This document shows, piece after piece, positions 1-6,521 of a stretch of DNA of 16,294 nt (its first letter is position 1; the number at the start of each line of letters is the position of its first letter). Below the pieces are notes generated by a model. That model made no database searches. It saw only the letters and a program-made list of their open reading frames with translations, and had not been told where the DNA came from. Both the position numbers and the translations under genes were made by a program. The stretch lies in the NCBI GenBank assembly GCA_050747525.1, contig JBOGOC010000028.1, positions 1-16,294 of the forward strand, read 5' to 3'. This DNA comes from JBOGOC01 sp050747525. Lineage in GTDB: Bacteria; Acidobacteriota; Polarisedimenticolia; JACPZX01; DASXTC01.

Positions 1-6
1 GAGTAA

Positions 7-26
7 GGCGTGGCCAACGCCACGCC
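7..26 (-). terminator. Stem-loop downstream of lon, possible weak terminator
   Basis: A perfect 8-bp stem (GGCGTGGC/GCCACGCC) with a 4-base loop lies about 50 bases beyond the lon stop codon. It is not followed by a run of T on the lon strand (TTACTC follows), so it is not a textbook intrinsic terminator. It could stabilise the 3' end of the mRNA or belong to whatever lies past the window edge. Confidence 0.3.
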
Positions 27-77
27 GTCGAGCGCGCCTCGGAGACCACTCTCCCCGCCGGCCGTCCCCGACTCAGG

Positions 78-2495
78 CTACCGCAGCACAACCATGCGAC
101 GACGACGCCCGGTGCGCGCGGCCGCGCGTGAACGACCGGCGCGGGTGGAGGGGGCCACGATGGCGGCCCGCAGCACTTCTTCGACGTCGTTCACGTAGAG
201 GAACTTCAGCCCGCGGCGCAACGGGGCGCGGATCTCCTCCAGGTGCCTGCGGCACAGCGCGGGCAGGATCACCGTCGCGATGCCGGCACGCCTGGCGGCC
301 AGCACCTTCTCCTTGATGCCGCCCACCGGCAGCACCTCGCCGCGCAGCGTGATCTCTCCGGTCATCGCCAGGTCGCGGCGCACGGGCCGGCCCGACACGG
401 CCGACATGAGCGCGGTGGCCATGGTGATGCCCGCCGAGGGGCCGTCCTTGGGGATGGCTCCTTCGGGCACATGGATGTGGATGTCGTGCGTCGCGAAGAA
501 CCCGTCGGGGATCCCCAGCTCGTCCCCGCGCGCCCGCGCGTACGAGACCGCCGCCTGGGCCGACTCCTTCATCACGTCACCCAGGTGGCCGGTCAGCGTG
601 AGCTGCCCGCGCCCCTTCATCGCGGTGGCCTCTACGAACAGGATGTCCCCGCCGCTGGCCGTCCAGGCCAGCCCGGTCGCCACACCCACGCGATCGGTCT
701 TGAGCAACTCCTCGGGCAGGATGCGCGGCGCCCCCAGGTATTTATCCACGTTGCCCCCCTGGATCCGGGCGCGCCCCTTCAGCGTCTCCTCGGCCACCTT
801 GCGGGCCACCTTGCGGCAGACGGTGGCCATCTCGCGCTCCAGGTTGCGCAGCCCCGCCTCCCGCGTGTAGGAAGCGATCACGCGGCGCACGCCGTCGTCG
901 GTGAACTCCACCTGTTCGTCCGTCAGCCCGTTCTCGGCGATCTGCTTGGGGATGATGTGCCGCCGGGCGATGGTGAGCTTCTCCTCCTCGGTGTAGCCGC
1001 TCAGGCGGATCACCTCCATGCGGTCCAGGAAGGCCGGCTGAATCGGCTCGAGCAGGTTCGCCGTGGCGATGAACAGCACCCGCGACAGATCGTACGGCAC
1101 GCCCAGGTAATGGTCCCGAAAAGTGTTGTTCTGCTCGGGGTCGAGCACCTCCAGCAGCGCGGAGGACGGATCGCCCCGGTAGTCGGCGCCCAGCTTGTCC
1201 ACCTCGTCCAGCATGAAGACCGGGTTCACCGAGCCGGCCTGGTGCATCCCCTGCATGATGCGCCCGGGCATGGCGCCCACGTACGTCCGCCGGTGGCCGC
1301 GGATCTCCGCCTCGTCGCGCACGCCGCCCAGCGAGAGGCGGACGAACTTGCGCCCCAGCGCGCGCGCGATCGACTTGCCCAGCGAGGTCTTGCCCACGCC
1401 CGGCGGCCCCACGAAGCAGAGGATGGGCCCCTTCATGTCCTTGTTGAGCTTGCGAACGGAGAGGTATTCGAGGATGCGGTCCTTGATCGTCTCCAGGCCG
1501 AAATGGTCCTCGTCCAGGATGCCGCGTGCTTTGTGGATGTCCAGGTTGTCGCGCGTGTGGTGGCTCCAGGGGATCTCCACCATCCAGTCGAGGTAGTTGC
1601 GCACGGTGGCGGTCTCGGCGCCGTCGGGCTGCATGCGCTCCAGCTTGGCGACCTGGCGCTCGACTTCCTCCAGCACCTTGGCCGGCATCTTCGCCTTGGC
1701 TACCTTGTCGCGGATCTGCTGAATCTCCTCGGCCAGCTCGTTGCCTTCGCCCAGCTCCTGCTGGATCGCCTTCATCTGCTGGCGCAGGAAGAACTCACGC
1801 TGCGATCGGTCTATCTCCTCGCGGGTGTGGGTGTTGATCTCCTGCTGCATGGTGAGGAGATCGATCTCCTTGTTGAGCAGCTCGTGAACCCGGCGGAGCC
1901 GCGCGACGGGGTCGAGGATCTCCAGCACCTCCTGCGCGTCTTCGATCTTCATCTCCAGGTTGGAAGCGGCCAGATCGGCCAGGCGGCCGGGCGATTCGAG
2001 GTTGGAGGCCACCACCATCACCTCGGAGCTGATCGACTTGCCCATCGACACGCTGCGCTCGAGCGACTTCTTGACCGCGCGCATGAGCGCTTCCTGCTCC
2101 AGGTTCTCCTCGACGGGAGGCTCCTCGACCCGCTCCAGGCGCGCCTGCAGGAACTCCTTCCCTTCGCTCATCTCGGTCGCCCGCGCGCGCGCCACCCCCT
2201 GCACCAGCACGCGGATGCGGTTGTCGGGCAGCTTGAGCATCCTCATGATCACGGCCACCGTGCCGATCCGGTAGAGATCCTTCGCCCCGGGCTTGTCGAC
2301 GTCCTTCTCGCGCTGGGCGGACAGCAGGATCATGCGGTTGCCCGCCAGCGCGTGGTCCACCGCGGCGATGGACCGGTCGCGGCTCACGGAGAGAGGAACG
2401 ATGATGAAGGGGTACACCACCAGATCCCGCAGCGGCAGCACCGGCAGCGACTCGGGAATCTTGATCTGATCGTCCGCGCGTTCTTCGGGGCTCAT
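78..2495 (-). CDS. lon: ATP-dependent Lon protease (LonA type)
   Basis: Cytosolic AAA+ serine protease that unfolds and degrades damaged and regulatory proteins; 805 residues (E. coli Lon has 784). Visible parts in order: N-terminal substrate-binding LON domain (about 15-215), coiled-coil region, AAA+ module with Walker A GPPGVGKT (363-370) and Walker B VFMLDEVDK (426-434), sensor region near TATANLLEP, and the C-terminal protease domain. The catalytic Ser687 lies in PKDGPSAG and Lys730 in GGIKEK; the 43-residue Ser-Lys spacing equals that of E. coli Lon. The ATG overlaps the hsp20 stop (ATGA) and has GAGGAGG 4 bases upstream, inside hsp20. The frame is open far upstream of this ATG, but that stretch encodes HSP20 and NrdR in other frames. 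The last ~25 residues form an Arg-rich tail (TRAGRSR...GRRRRMVVLR) beyond the usual protease-domain end. Confidence 0.98.
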   Translation of the reverse strand: MSPEERADDQIKIPESLPVLPLRDLVVYPFIIVPLSVSRDRSIAAVDHALAGNRMILLSAQREKDVDKPGAKDLYRIGTVAVIMRMLKLPDNRIRVLVQGVARARATEMSEGKEFLQARLERVEEPPVEENLEQEALMRAVKKSLERSVSMGKSISSEVMVVASNLESPGRLADLAASNLEMKIEDAQEVLEILDPVARLRRVHELLNKEIDLLTMQQEINTHTREEIDRSQREFFLRQQMKAIQQELGEGNELAEEIQQIRDKVAKAKMPAKVLEEVERQVAKLERMQPDGAETATVRNYLDWMVEIPWSHHTRDNLDIHKARGILDEDHFGLETIKDRILEYLSVRKLNKDMKGPILCFVGPPGVGKTSLGKSIARALGRKFVRLSLGGVRDEAEIRGHRRTYVGAMPGRIMQGMHQAGSVNPVFMLDEVDKLGADYRGDPSSALLEVLDPEQNNTFRDHYLGVPYDLSRVLFIATANLLEPIQPAFLDRMEVIRLSGYTEEEKLTIARRHIIPKQIAENGLTDEQVEFTDDGVRRVIASYTREAGLRNLEREMATVCRKVARKVAEETLKGRARIQGGNVDKYLGAPRILPEELLKTDRVGVATGLAWTASGGDILFVEATAMKGRGQLTLTGHLGDVMKESAQAAVSYARARGDELGIPDGFFATHDIHIHVPEGAIPKDGPSAGITMATALMSAVSGRPVRRDLAMTGEITLRGEVLPVGGIKEKVLAARRAGIATVILPALCRRHLEEIRAPLRRGLKFLYVNDVEEVLRAAIVAPSTRAGRSRAAARTGRRRRMVVLR

Positions 2496-2953
2496 CGCGC
2501 CTCCTCGAGCTGCGTGACCGGTATGACCACTTCCTCTCCCCGCCGGTTGGACACGCGTGGGAAGAAGACTTCCAGGACGCCGTTGCGCATGGTGGCGCGC
2601 GCATCGCGCGTGTTGATGGGGGTGCCCAAAGGGACCACGCGGCGGAACTTGCCGCCCAGACGCTCCATGCAGTGGAACTTGGCCTTGGCGGGAGGCTGCG
2701 TGCGGGGACGCTCGCCCTTGATGATCAGCGCCCCTCCCAGCGCGCTGAGCCGCAGGCTCTCCACCGGCACGCCGGGCAGCTCGGCGCGCAGGATGAGCCC
2801 CTGGGCCGTCTGACACACGTCCACGCTGGGGATCCAGGCGCTGGCCTGGGACCCGTCGGCCTCCTCCTTCATCTCCAGGAGGACGTCGAACAGCTTGTTC
2901 ATCTCGGACTGGATGCGGGCGATTTCGAGGTACGGGCCGAAGCTGTGCTCCAT
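2492..2953 (-). CDS. HSP20-family small heat-shock protein
   Basis: ATP-independent cytosolic holdase that binds unfolding proteins; 153 residues, usual for the family. The alpha-crystallin domain runs from about residue 38 to 135, with the family signatures WIPSVDV (40-46), AELPGV (57-62), IIKGER (77-82) and the closing A-x(n)-GVLEVFFPR motif (120-133). A short C-terminal segment with IPV (144-146) may be the IxI/V oligomerisation motif. The ATG has GGAGG 4 bases upstream. The stop overlaps the lon start by 4 bases, and the lon SD sequence lies in the last HSP20 codons, so translation of holdase and protease is probably coupled. Either the two are made together, or HSP20 hands substrates to Lon; the latter is inference. 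Confidence 0.96.
   Translation of the reverse strand: MEHSFGPYLEIARIQSEMNKLFDVLLEMKEEADGSQASAWIPSVDVCQTAQGLILRAELPGVPVESLRLSALGGALIIKGERPRTQPPAKAKFHCMERLGGKFRRVVPLGTPINTRDARATMRNGVLEVFFPRVSNRRGEEVVIPVTQLEEAR
2500..2506 (-). promoter_or_regulatory. Ribosome binding site of lon within hsp20
   Basis: GAGGAGG, 4 bases before the lon ATG, is formed by the final Glu-Glu-Ala codons of hsp20. It fixes the lon start and supports translational coupling across the ATGA overlap. Confidence 0.75.
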
Positions 2954-2982
2954 GCGTCCTCCGCAATCCTGGCGCGTGGCCG

Positions 2983-3011
2983 AATATTGTCGGCGTCACC
3001 CGGATGCGCAA
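2983..3011 (-). promoter_or_regulatory. Possible promoter of hsp20-lon
   Basis: TTGCGC (-35-like, 4/6) and AATATT (-10-like, 4/6) are separated by 17 bases in the 75-base gap between nrdR and hsp20. The start point would be about 20 bases upstream of the hsp20 ATG. No CIRCE inverted repeat or clear heat-shock operator is visible. The match is modest, and read-through from nrdR is an alternative. Confidence 0.3.
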
Positions 3012-3028
3012 GCGGCGCACCGGCGGGA

Positions 3029-3502
3029 TCAGCGCGTCTCTTCGGTCTTTTTCTGATCCAGCAGTCCCTTGAGCTCTTCCAGGAAGTCCGACGGCTCTTC
3101 GAACCGCCGGTAGACCGAGGCGAACCGGACGTAGGCGACCTTGTCGAGCTCCCTCAGGCGCAGCATCACGTGGGCGCCCGCGCGGTCGGTGGTGAGCTCC
3201 TTGTCGGGGCTTTCCTGGAGCATCGCCTCGACCTCGTCCACGATGGTTTCCAGCGAGCTCAGCGACACGGGGCGTTTCTGGCACGCCTTGACCAGCCCTC
3301 CCATCAGCTTCTGCCGGTCGAAGGGCTCGCGGCGGCCGTCCTTCTTGATCAGGCGGAACTCGATCTCTTCGATGCGCTCGTACGACGTGAAGCGCTTGCG
3401 GCAGGACAGGCACTCCCGGCGCCTGCGGATCACCAGGCCTTCCTTCCCTTCGCGCGAGTCGACCACCTTGTCCTGGAGGTGGGCGCAGAAGGGGCACTTC
3501 AT
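3029..3502 (-). CDS. nrdR: Transcriptional repressor NrdR
   Basis: ATP/dATP-sensing repressor of ribonucleotide reductase genes; 157 residues, the usual length. The N-terminal zinc ribbon is seen as MKCPFC (Cys3, Cys6) and ECLSC (Cys31, Cys34), followed by RKRFTSYER. The ATP-cone domain spans about 47-137 and ends in the conserved VAYVRFASVYR. The start at MKCPFC is set by homology; the frame is open 24 codons further upstream, but that part lies in the neighbouring membrane gene. The ATG overlaps the stop of the upstream flippase-like gene (ATGA). No ribonucleotide reductase gene lies in the window, so its targets are elsewhere. Confidence 0.97.
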   Translation of the reverse strand: MKCPFCAHLQDKVVDSREGKEGLVIRRRRECLSCRKRFTSYERIEEIEFRLIKKDGRREPFDRQKLMGGLVKACQKRPVSLSSLETIVDEVEAMLQESPDKELTTDRAGAHVMLRLRELDKVAYVRFASVYRRFEEPSDFLEELKGLLDQKKTEETR

Positions 3503-4521
3503 CGGGCCGTCCCCACCTGGCTCGGCGCGCCCGGAGAGCTCACCAGGGACCGGATGCTGAGTCCCTCGCGCCACAGCAGGAAGATGCCCAGCAGGATCAC
3601 CGGGCCGATGGCGAACGCGTGCGTGACCAGGATGGCCGCCGCCGCGCGGTTCGGCTCCACGCCGAACACCTGCACCAGCCCGAGCTGGCCCATGTATTCA
3701 TAGGAGCCCATGCCGCCGGGCGTGGGGGCGGCGATCCCGATGTTGAGCAGGGCCAGCATCAGGAAGGAATCGACGAACGCCAGATCCAGATGGAAGGCCT
3801 TGAGGGACGCCCAGATCGACGCCGCGATCGCCACCCAGATCGCATAGGACTGGACCCAGGCCAGGGTGAACGCCCCCAGCCCCTTCATCGCGTCGAAGCC
3901 GTCCAGGAAACCGTGCAGCAGCCGCGGCACGAGCGCCTGCGGGCCGCCGGCCCACCGGTCCACCCACGCGGTGACCCGATGGCGCCAGTGCACGGCCGCG
4001 AACATCAGCGGGAAGCAGGCCATCATGAGCCCGCCGAGCACCAGACCGGCGCGGCGCACCTGCTGCATGTCGAGCGTGCCCGTTCCGCTGGCAGGAGGGT
4101 CGAAGAACAGCAACAGGTACATCCCCAGCAGCAGGGCGACGGCGAGAGCATCCATGAGGCGCTCCAGCACGCACGTGGCGATGGCGCCCGATCTGGGCAT
4201 TTTCTCGCGCTGCGCCAGCATGATGGGGCGCAGCACCTCGCCGATGCGGAAGAAGACGAAGCTGATCAGGTAGCCGATGGCCGTGGTGGAGAAGAGGTTG
4301 TAGAAGCCGATCCGCCGCTTCATCGGTGCCAGCAGGATGCGCCACCTCAACGATCGCAGGATCAGATGAAGGGCCTGCAAAGCCAGGGCCAGAACCAGCC
4401 AGGCGGGCTGGGCTTCCACCGCGTGGCGCAGCACCTGCCGTGCGTCGAGCTTCCAGAAGAACAGACCCAGGAAGGCGACGGCCACGGCGAAGCTGAGAAC
4501 CATCCTCAGAACACGCTTCAT
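3499..4521 (-). CDS. Lysylphosphatidylglycerol synthase TM-domain / flippase-like membrane protein
   Basis: Polytopic inner-membrane protein of about 340 residues resembling the transmembrane part of MprF (UPF0104/LPG_synthase_TM family), without the cytosolic aminoacyl-transferase domain. Around eight hydrophobic helices are visible. Family motifs are LRSLRWRILL near the N-terminus, FRIGEVLRP, VLERLMD, and APTPGGMGSYEYMG in the C-terminal half. Members of this family are thought to move lipids or lipid-linked intermediates across the membrane; the substrate here cannot be told. The start is uncertain: the ATG at 4521 has GAGGA just upstream, and a GTG at 4530 would add three residues. The gene overlaps nrdR by 4 bases, which suggests coupled translation although no functional link is obvious. 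Confidence 0.88.
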   Translation of the reverse strand: MKRVLRMVLSFAVAVAFLGLFFWKLDARQVLRHAVEAQPAWLVLALALQALHLILRSLRWRILLAPMKRRIGFYNLFSTTAIGYLISFVFFRIGEVLRPIMLAQREKMPRSGAIATCVLERLMDALAVALLLGMYLLLFFDPPASGTGTLDMQQVRRAGLVLGGLMMACFPLMFAAVHWRHRVTAWVDRWAGGPQALVPRLLHGFLDGFDAMKGLGAFTLAWVQSYAIWVAIAASIWASLKAFHLDLAFVDSFLMLALLNIGIAAPTPGGMGSYEYMGQLGLVQVFGVEPNRAAAAILVTHAFAIGPVILLGIFLLWREGLSIRSLVSSPGAPSQVGTAR

Positions 4522-4564
4522 GGTCCTCACTGAGGATCGGCTCGCCTGGACGTCCCCGGGATGC

Positions 4565-4580
4565 GGGGTGCATGCACCCC
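4565..4580. repeat. 16-bp perfect palindrome upstream of the flippase-like gene
   Basis: GGGGTGCATGCACCCC is a perfect palindrome in the ~100-base gap between the rqcH stop and the flippase-like start, about 45 bases before that start. It has no spacer and no adjacent T run, so it looks more like a dimeric protein binding site than a terminator. The regulator is unknown. Confidence 0.55.
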
Positions 4581-4622
4581 CTCACGTCGAGGCCGTAAGC
4601 TACTACAGTGCCCGCGAGAGGG

Positions 4623-6362
4623 TCAATGGAACGGCGGCTTCGGGGTCACGCGCACCGTCCGGTGCCTGCGCAGCATCACCATGCCGGGCGACATGCCGCG
4701 TCCCTTTCGCACGTGCCGGCGCCAGGCGACGTGCACGTCCAGCTCGCCTTCCTCCTTGCCGCGGCTCATCCATGCGGCCAGCTCCGCCGCCTCGCGCACG
4801 GTCGCCTCGGGAAGCTCGGCCAGCCGGCGTGGGTTGCGCACGATGACGTGGGCTCCCGGATATCCCGCCGCATGCAGCCACAAGTCGTGCGGCGCGGCCA
4901 CGTTGAAGGTGATGTGATCGTTGTCCGACGCGCTGCGCCCCACCAGGATGGTGAACCCTTCCGCCGAGCGGAACTCGCGCACGGGGACCCACGCCGGTGC
5001 GCGGCCCACCTCGGCCCGCTGCGCGCGGCGCACCGCGCGCACCAGCCCCTCGTCCTGGAGCTGCTTCTCCAGCGATTCCAGCTCGGACATGGACGCCGCG
5101 GCGTCGAGCCGCTCCTCGGCTCCGGCCATCGACCCCACGCGCCGCCGGACCGTCTCCAGGCGTGCGGGGATCACCTGGCGCGCCCGGTCCGCGCGGCGGG
5201 CGGTCTTGAAGAGGCGCTCCGCGTTGGCGCGCAGATCCAGGCGCGGGTCGATGGGGATGGAAACGAGCGGGCTCCCCTGCTCGTACACGTCGGGCACGCG
5301 CACCTGCGCTCCTTCTTTGCGCGCGGAGCGCAGGCCCGCGAGGATGAGCTCCCCGCGTCGACGGTCGCGGGTCCCCGCCGCCTCCGCCTCCTCCAGCTCG
5401 CCGGCCAGCGCCCGCTCGAGCTCGCGCGCGCGGCGGGCCTCCCGGCGCAGCATCGCGGTGAGGGCCTGCCGCAGCGAGGCGAACGCCATGTGGCGCACCA
5501 TGGCCTGGGTGAACGCCGCCTCGGCTTCGTTCATCGTCCCGAACGGAGTCGCGGTCAGGCCGGCCTCGTCGGCGTGTGCCAGCGGAAACGGGAAGGCGAA
5601 GATCCGGCGGGCGTTGAGGGGCTCCGCCTGCGTGAGCCCGGCCAGCGGGGCGGGGGCGTACACCACGGGGCTGCGGCCCGAGCCATGCCCGGCGCCGCGC
5701 TTGCGCAGGCGCTCGACGGCGGCCCAGGCGTCCTCGCCGCGCTGCACGAGGAAGGCCACCTCGCGCGCCAGCAGCGCGCTGAAGCCCGGCAGCCGGACGG
5801 CCAGAAGCTCGGCGAGCGAGGGGGCCCCTTCGCCTCGCGCCTCTGCGACGAACTCGCCCACGATTGAGGGGGTCACCTCGTGCGGTACGGCCACGCGCCA
5901 TTGCGAGGACGGTGGCGGGGGTTGGTAGACGGCGCCTTCCTGCGGCTTCCGGAACCCCCCCTCGTGCGATCGGACGAATCGCGTGATGCGGCCGTCCCGA
6001 TCCAGCAGCAGCACGTTGGAGGCCTTCCCCATCAGCTCGATGACGAGGGAGAGGCCGCCGTCGAACTCGAGGCGCACCACCCGCTCCGACTCCGGCTGCA
6101 CGAGGGCGGTCACGCGGCGCGACGCCAGCGCCGCCGACAGCGCCACGGCCAGCTCGGTCGGGGACGCCGGAGCCTTCGTGCCGCGAGCCAGGTGCAGCGT
6201 GGACAGGCCTGGATGCACCGAGATGTGCAGCCGCGGGAAGGGGGGTGATCCGAAACGCAGCAGGAACCTGTGCGTCTCGAGCTGCACCACGTCGCTCACC
6301 GGCTGACCGATCAGCTCGCGGCGCAGCTCGTCCACGATGGCCGACAGCACCGCGGGGTCCAG
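4623..6362 (-). CDS. rqcH: RqcH/Rqc2-type NFACT ribosome quality-control factor
   Basis: Homologue of RqcH/Rqc2, which binds peptidyl-tRNA on split 50S subunits and adds C-terminal alanine tails to stalled nascent chains (the FbpA name for related proteins reflects surface display in Firmicutes). It has 579 residues from the start chosen here. The NFACT-N domain includes LSLVIELMGKASNVLLLD (104-121) and GRITRF; the middle is helical coiled coil (about 280-440); NFACT-R at the C-terminus shows GFTILVGRSASDNDHITF (469-486) and HDLWLHAAGYPGAHVIVRN (492-510). At the position of the Asp-Arg pair needed for tRNA binding in B. subtilis RqcH, this protein seems to have Glu93-Arg94. Homology begins at LDPAVLSAIVDEL, and the first in-frame codon there is CTG with AAGGAGG 6 bases upstream, so a CTG start is proposed. 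Family membership is secure; the start is less so. Confidence 0.93.
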   Translation of the reverse strand: MDPAVLSAIVDELRRELIGQPVSDVVQLETHRFLLRFGSPPFPRLHISVHPGLSTLHLARGTKAPASPTELAVALSAALASRRVTALVQPESERVVRLEFDGGLSLVIELMGKASNVLLLDRDGRITRFVRSHEGGFRKPQEGAVYQPPPPSSQWRVAVPHEVTPSIVGEFVAEARGEGAPSLAELLAVRLPGFSALLAREVAFLVQRGEDAWAAVERLRKRGAGHGSGRSPVVYAPAPLAGLTQAEPLNARRIFAFPFPLAHADEAGLTATPFGTMNEAEAAFTQAMVRHMAFASLRQALTAMLRREARRARELERALAGELEEAEAAGTRDRRRGELILAGLRSARKEGAQVRVPDVYEQGSPLVSIPIDPRLDLRANAERLFKTARRADRARQVIPARLETVRRRVGSMAGAEERLDAAASMSELESLEKQLQDEGLVRAVRRAQRAEVGRAPAWVPVREFRSAEGFTILVGRSASDNDHITFNVAAPHDLWLHAAGYPGAHVIVRNPRRLAELPEATVREAAELAAWMSRGKEEGELDVHVAWRRHVRKGRGMSPGMVMLRRHRTVRVTPKPPFH

Positions 6363-6368
6363 GGTGCA

Positions 6369-6375
6369 CCTCCTT
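6369..6375 (-). promoter_or_regulatory. Ribosome binding site deciding a CTG start for rqcH
   Basis: Perfect AAGGAGG followed by 6 bases (TGCACC) and then CTG GAC CCC in the rqcH frame. The only GTG nearby overlaps the SD and is out of frame, and no in-frame ATG or GTG lies at a suitable distance. This is the main evidence for initiation at CTG. Confidence 0.7.
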
Positions 6376-6382
6376 GAAACCC

Positions 6383-6410
6383 TTGTCTGGCAAGGATCCT
6401 GGCTTGACAA
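6383..6410. repeat. Imperfect 28-bp palindrome in the rqcH leader
   Basis: TTGTC and GACAA arms flank an AGGATCCT core, with 22 of 28 positions symmetrical. It lies 8 bases upstream of the rqcH SD sequence. Lack of a loop makes it more operator-like than hairpin-like. It overlaps the -35 of a candidate plus-strand promoter. Confidence 0.45.
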
Positions 6411-6432
6411 CGAGCCGTCAGGGCCGTATAGG
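6404..6432 (+). promoter_or_regulatory. Candidate plus-strand promoter antisense to the 3' end of the CorC-like gene
   Basis: Consensus TTGACA, a 17-base spacer and TATAGG (4/6) point rightward, away from rqcH and into the antisense of the CorC-like gene. No plausible plus-strand gene follows, so it would make an antisense or short non-coding transcript. It may also be chance; its -35 lies in the palindrome. Confidence 0.35.
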
Positions 6433-6521
6433 AACCGCAGACAGACTCGGAGGGTTCTTGGCCGTCCTGTCAATGGGGACGGGGCGCCAAGAGGGAAGGA
6501 CTCTTCGCTGTCTGTCGATCC

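Noticed and set aside
243..2813. 856-codon open frame on the plus strand opposite lon
   Set aside because: It is the antisense of a clearly conserved lon gene. Long antisense frames are expected in high-GC DNA, and the translation is low-complexity His/Arg/Gly/Leu-rich with no family motif.
2496..3497. Upstream extension of the lon frame by 334 codons
   Set aside because: The stretch is already coding for HSP20 and NrdR in other frames, and its translation is Arg/Pro/Gly-rich without homology. The lon ATG has a good SD.
3619..4533. 304-codon open frame on the plus strand
   Set aside because: Antisense to the flippase-like membrane gene; the translation is Gln/His/Arg-rich shadow sequence.
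4603..6393. 596-codon minus-strand frame overlapping rqcH
   Set aside because: Out of frame with the NFACT-homologous protein and without recognisable motifs.
6482..6521. AAGAG/CTCTT hairpin after the CorC-like gene as a terminator
   Set aside because: Short stem with a 7-base loop and no following T tract on the gene strand.
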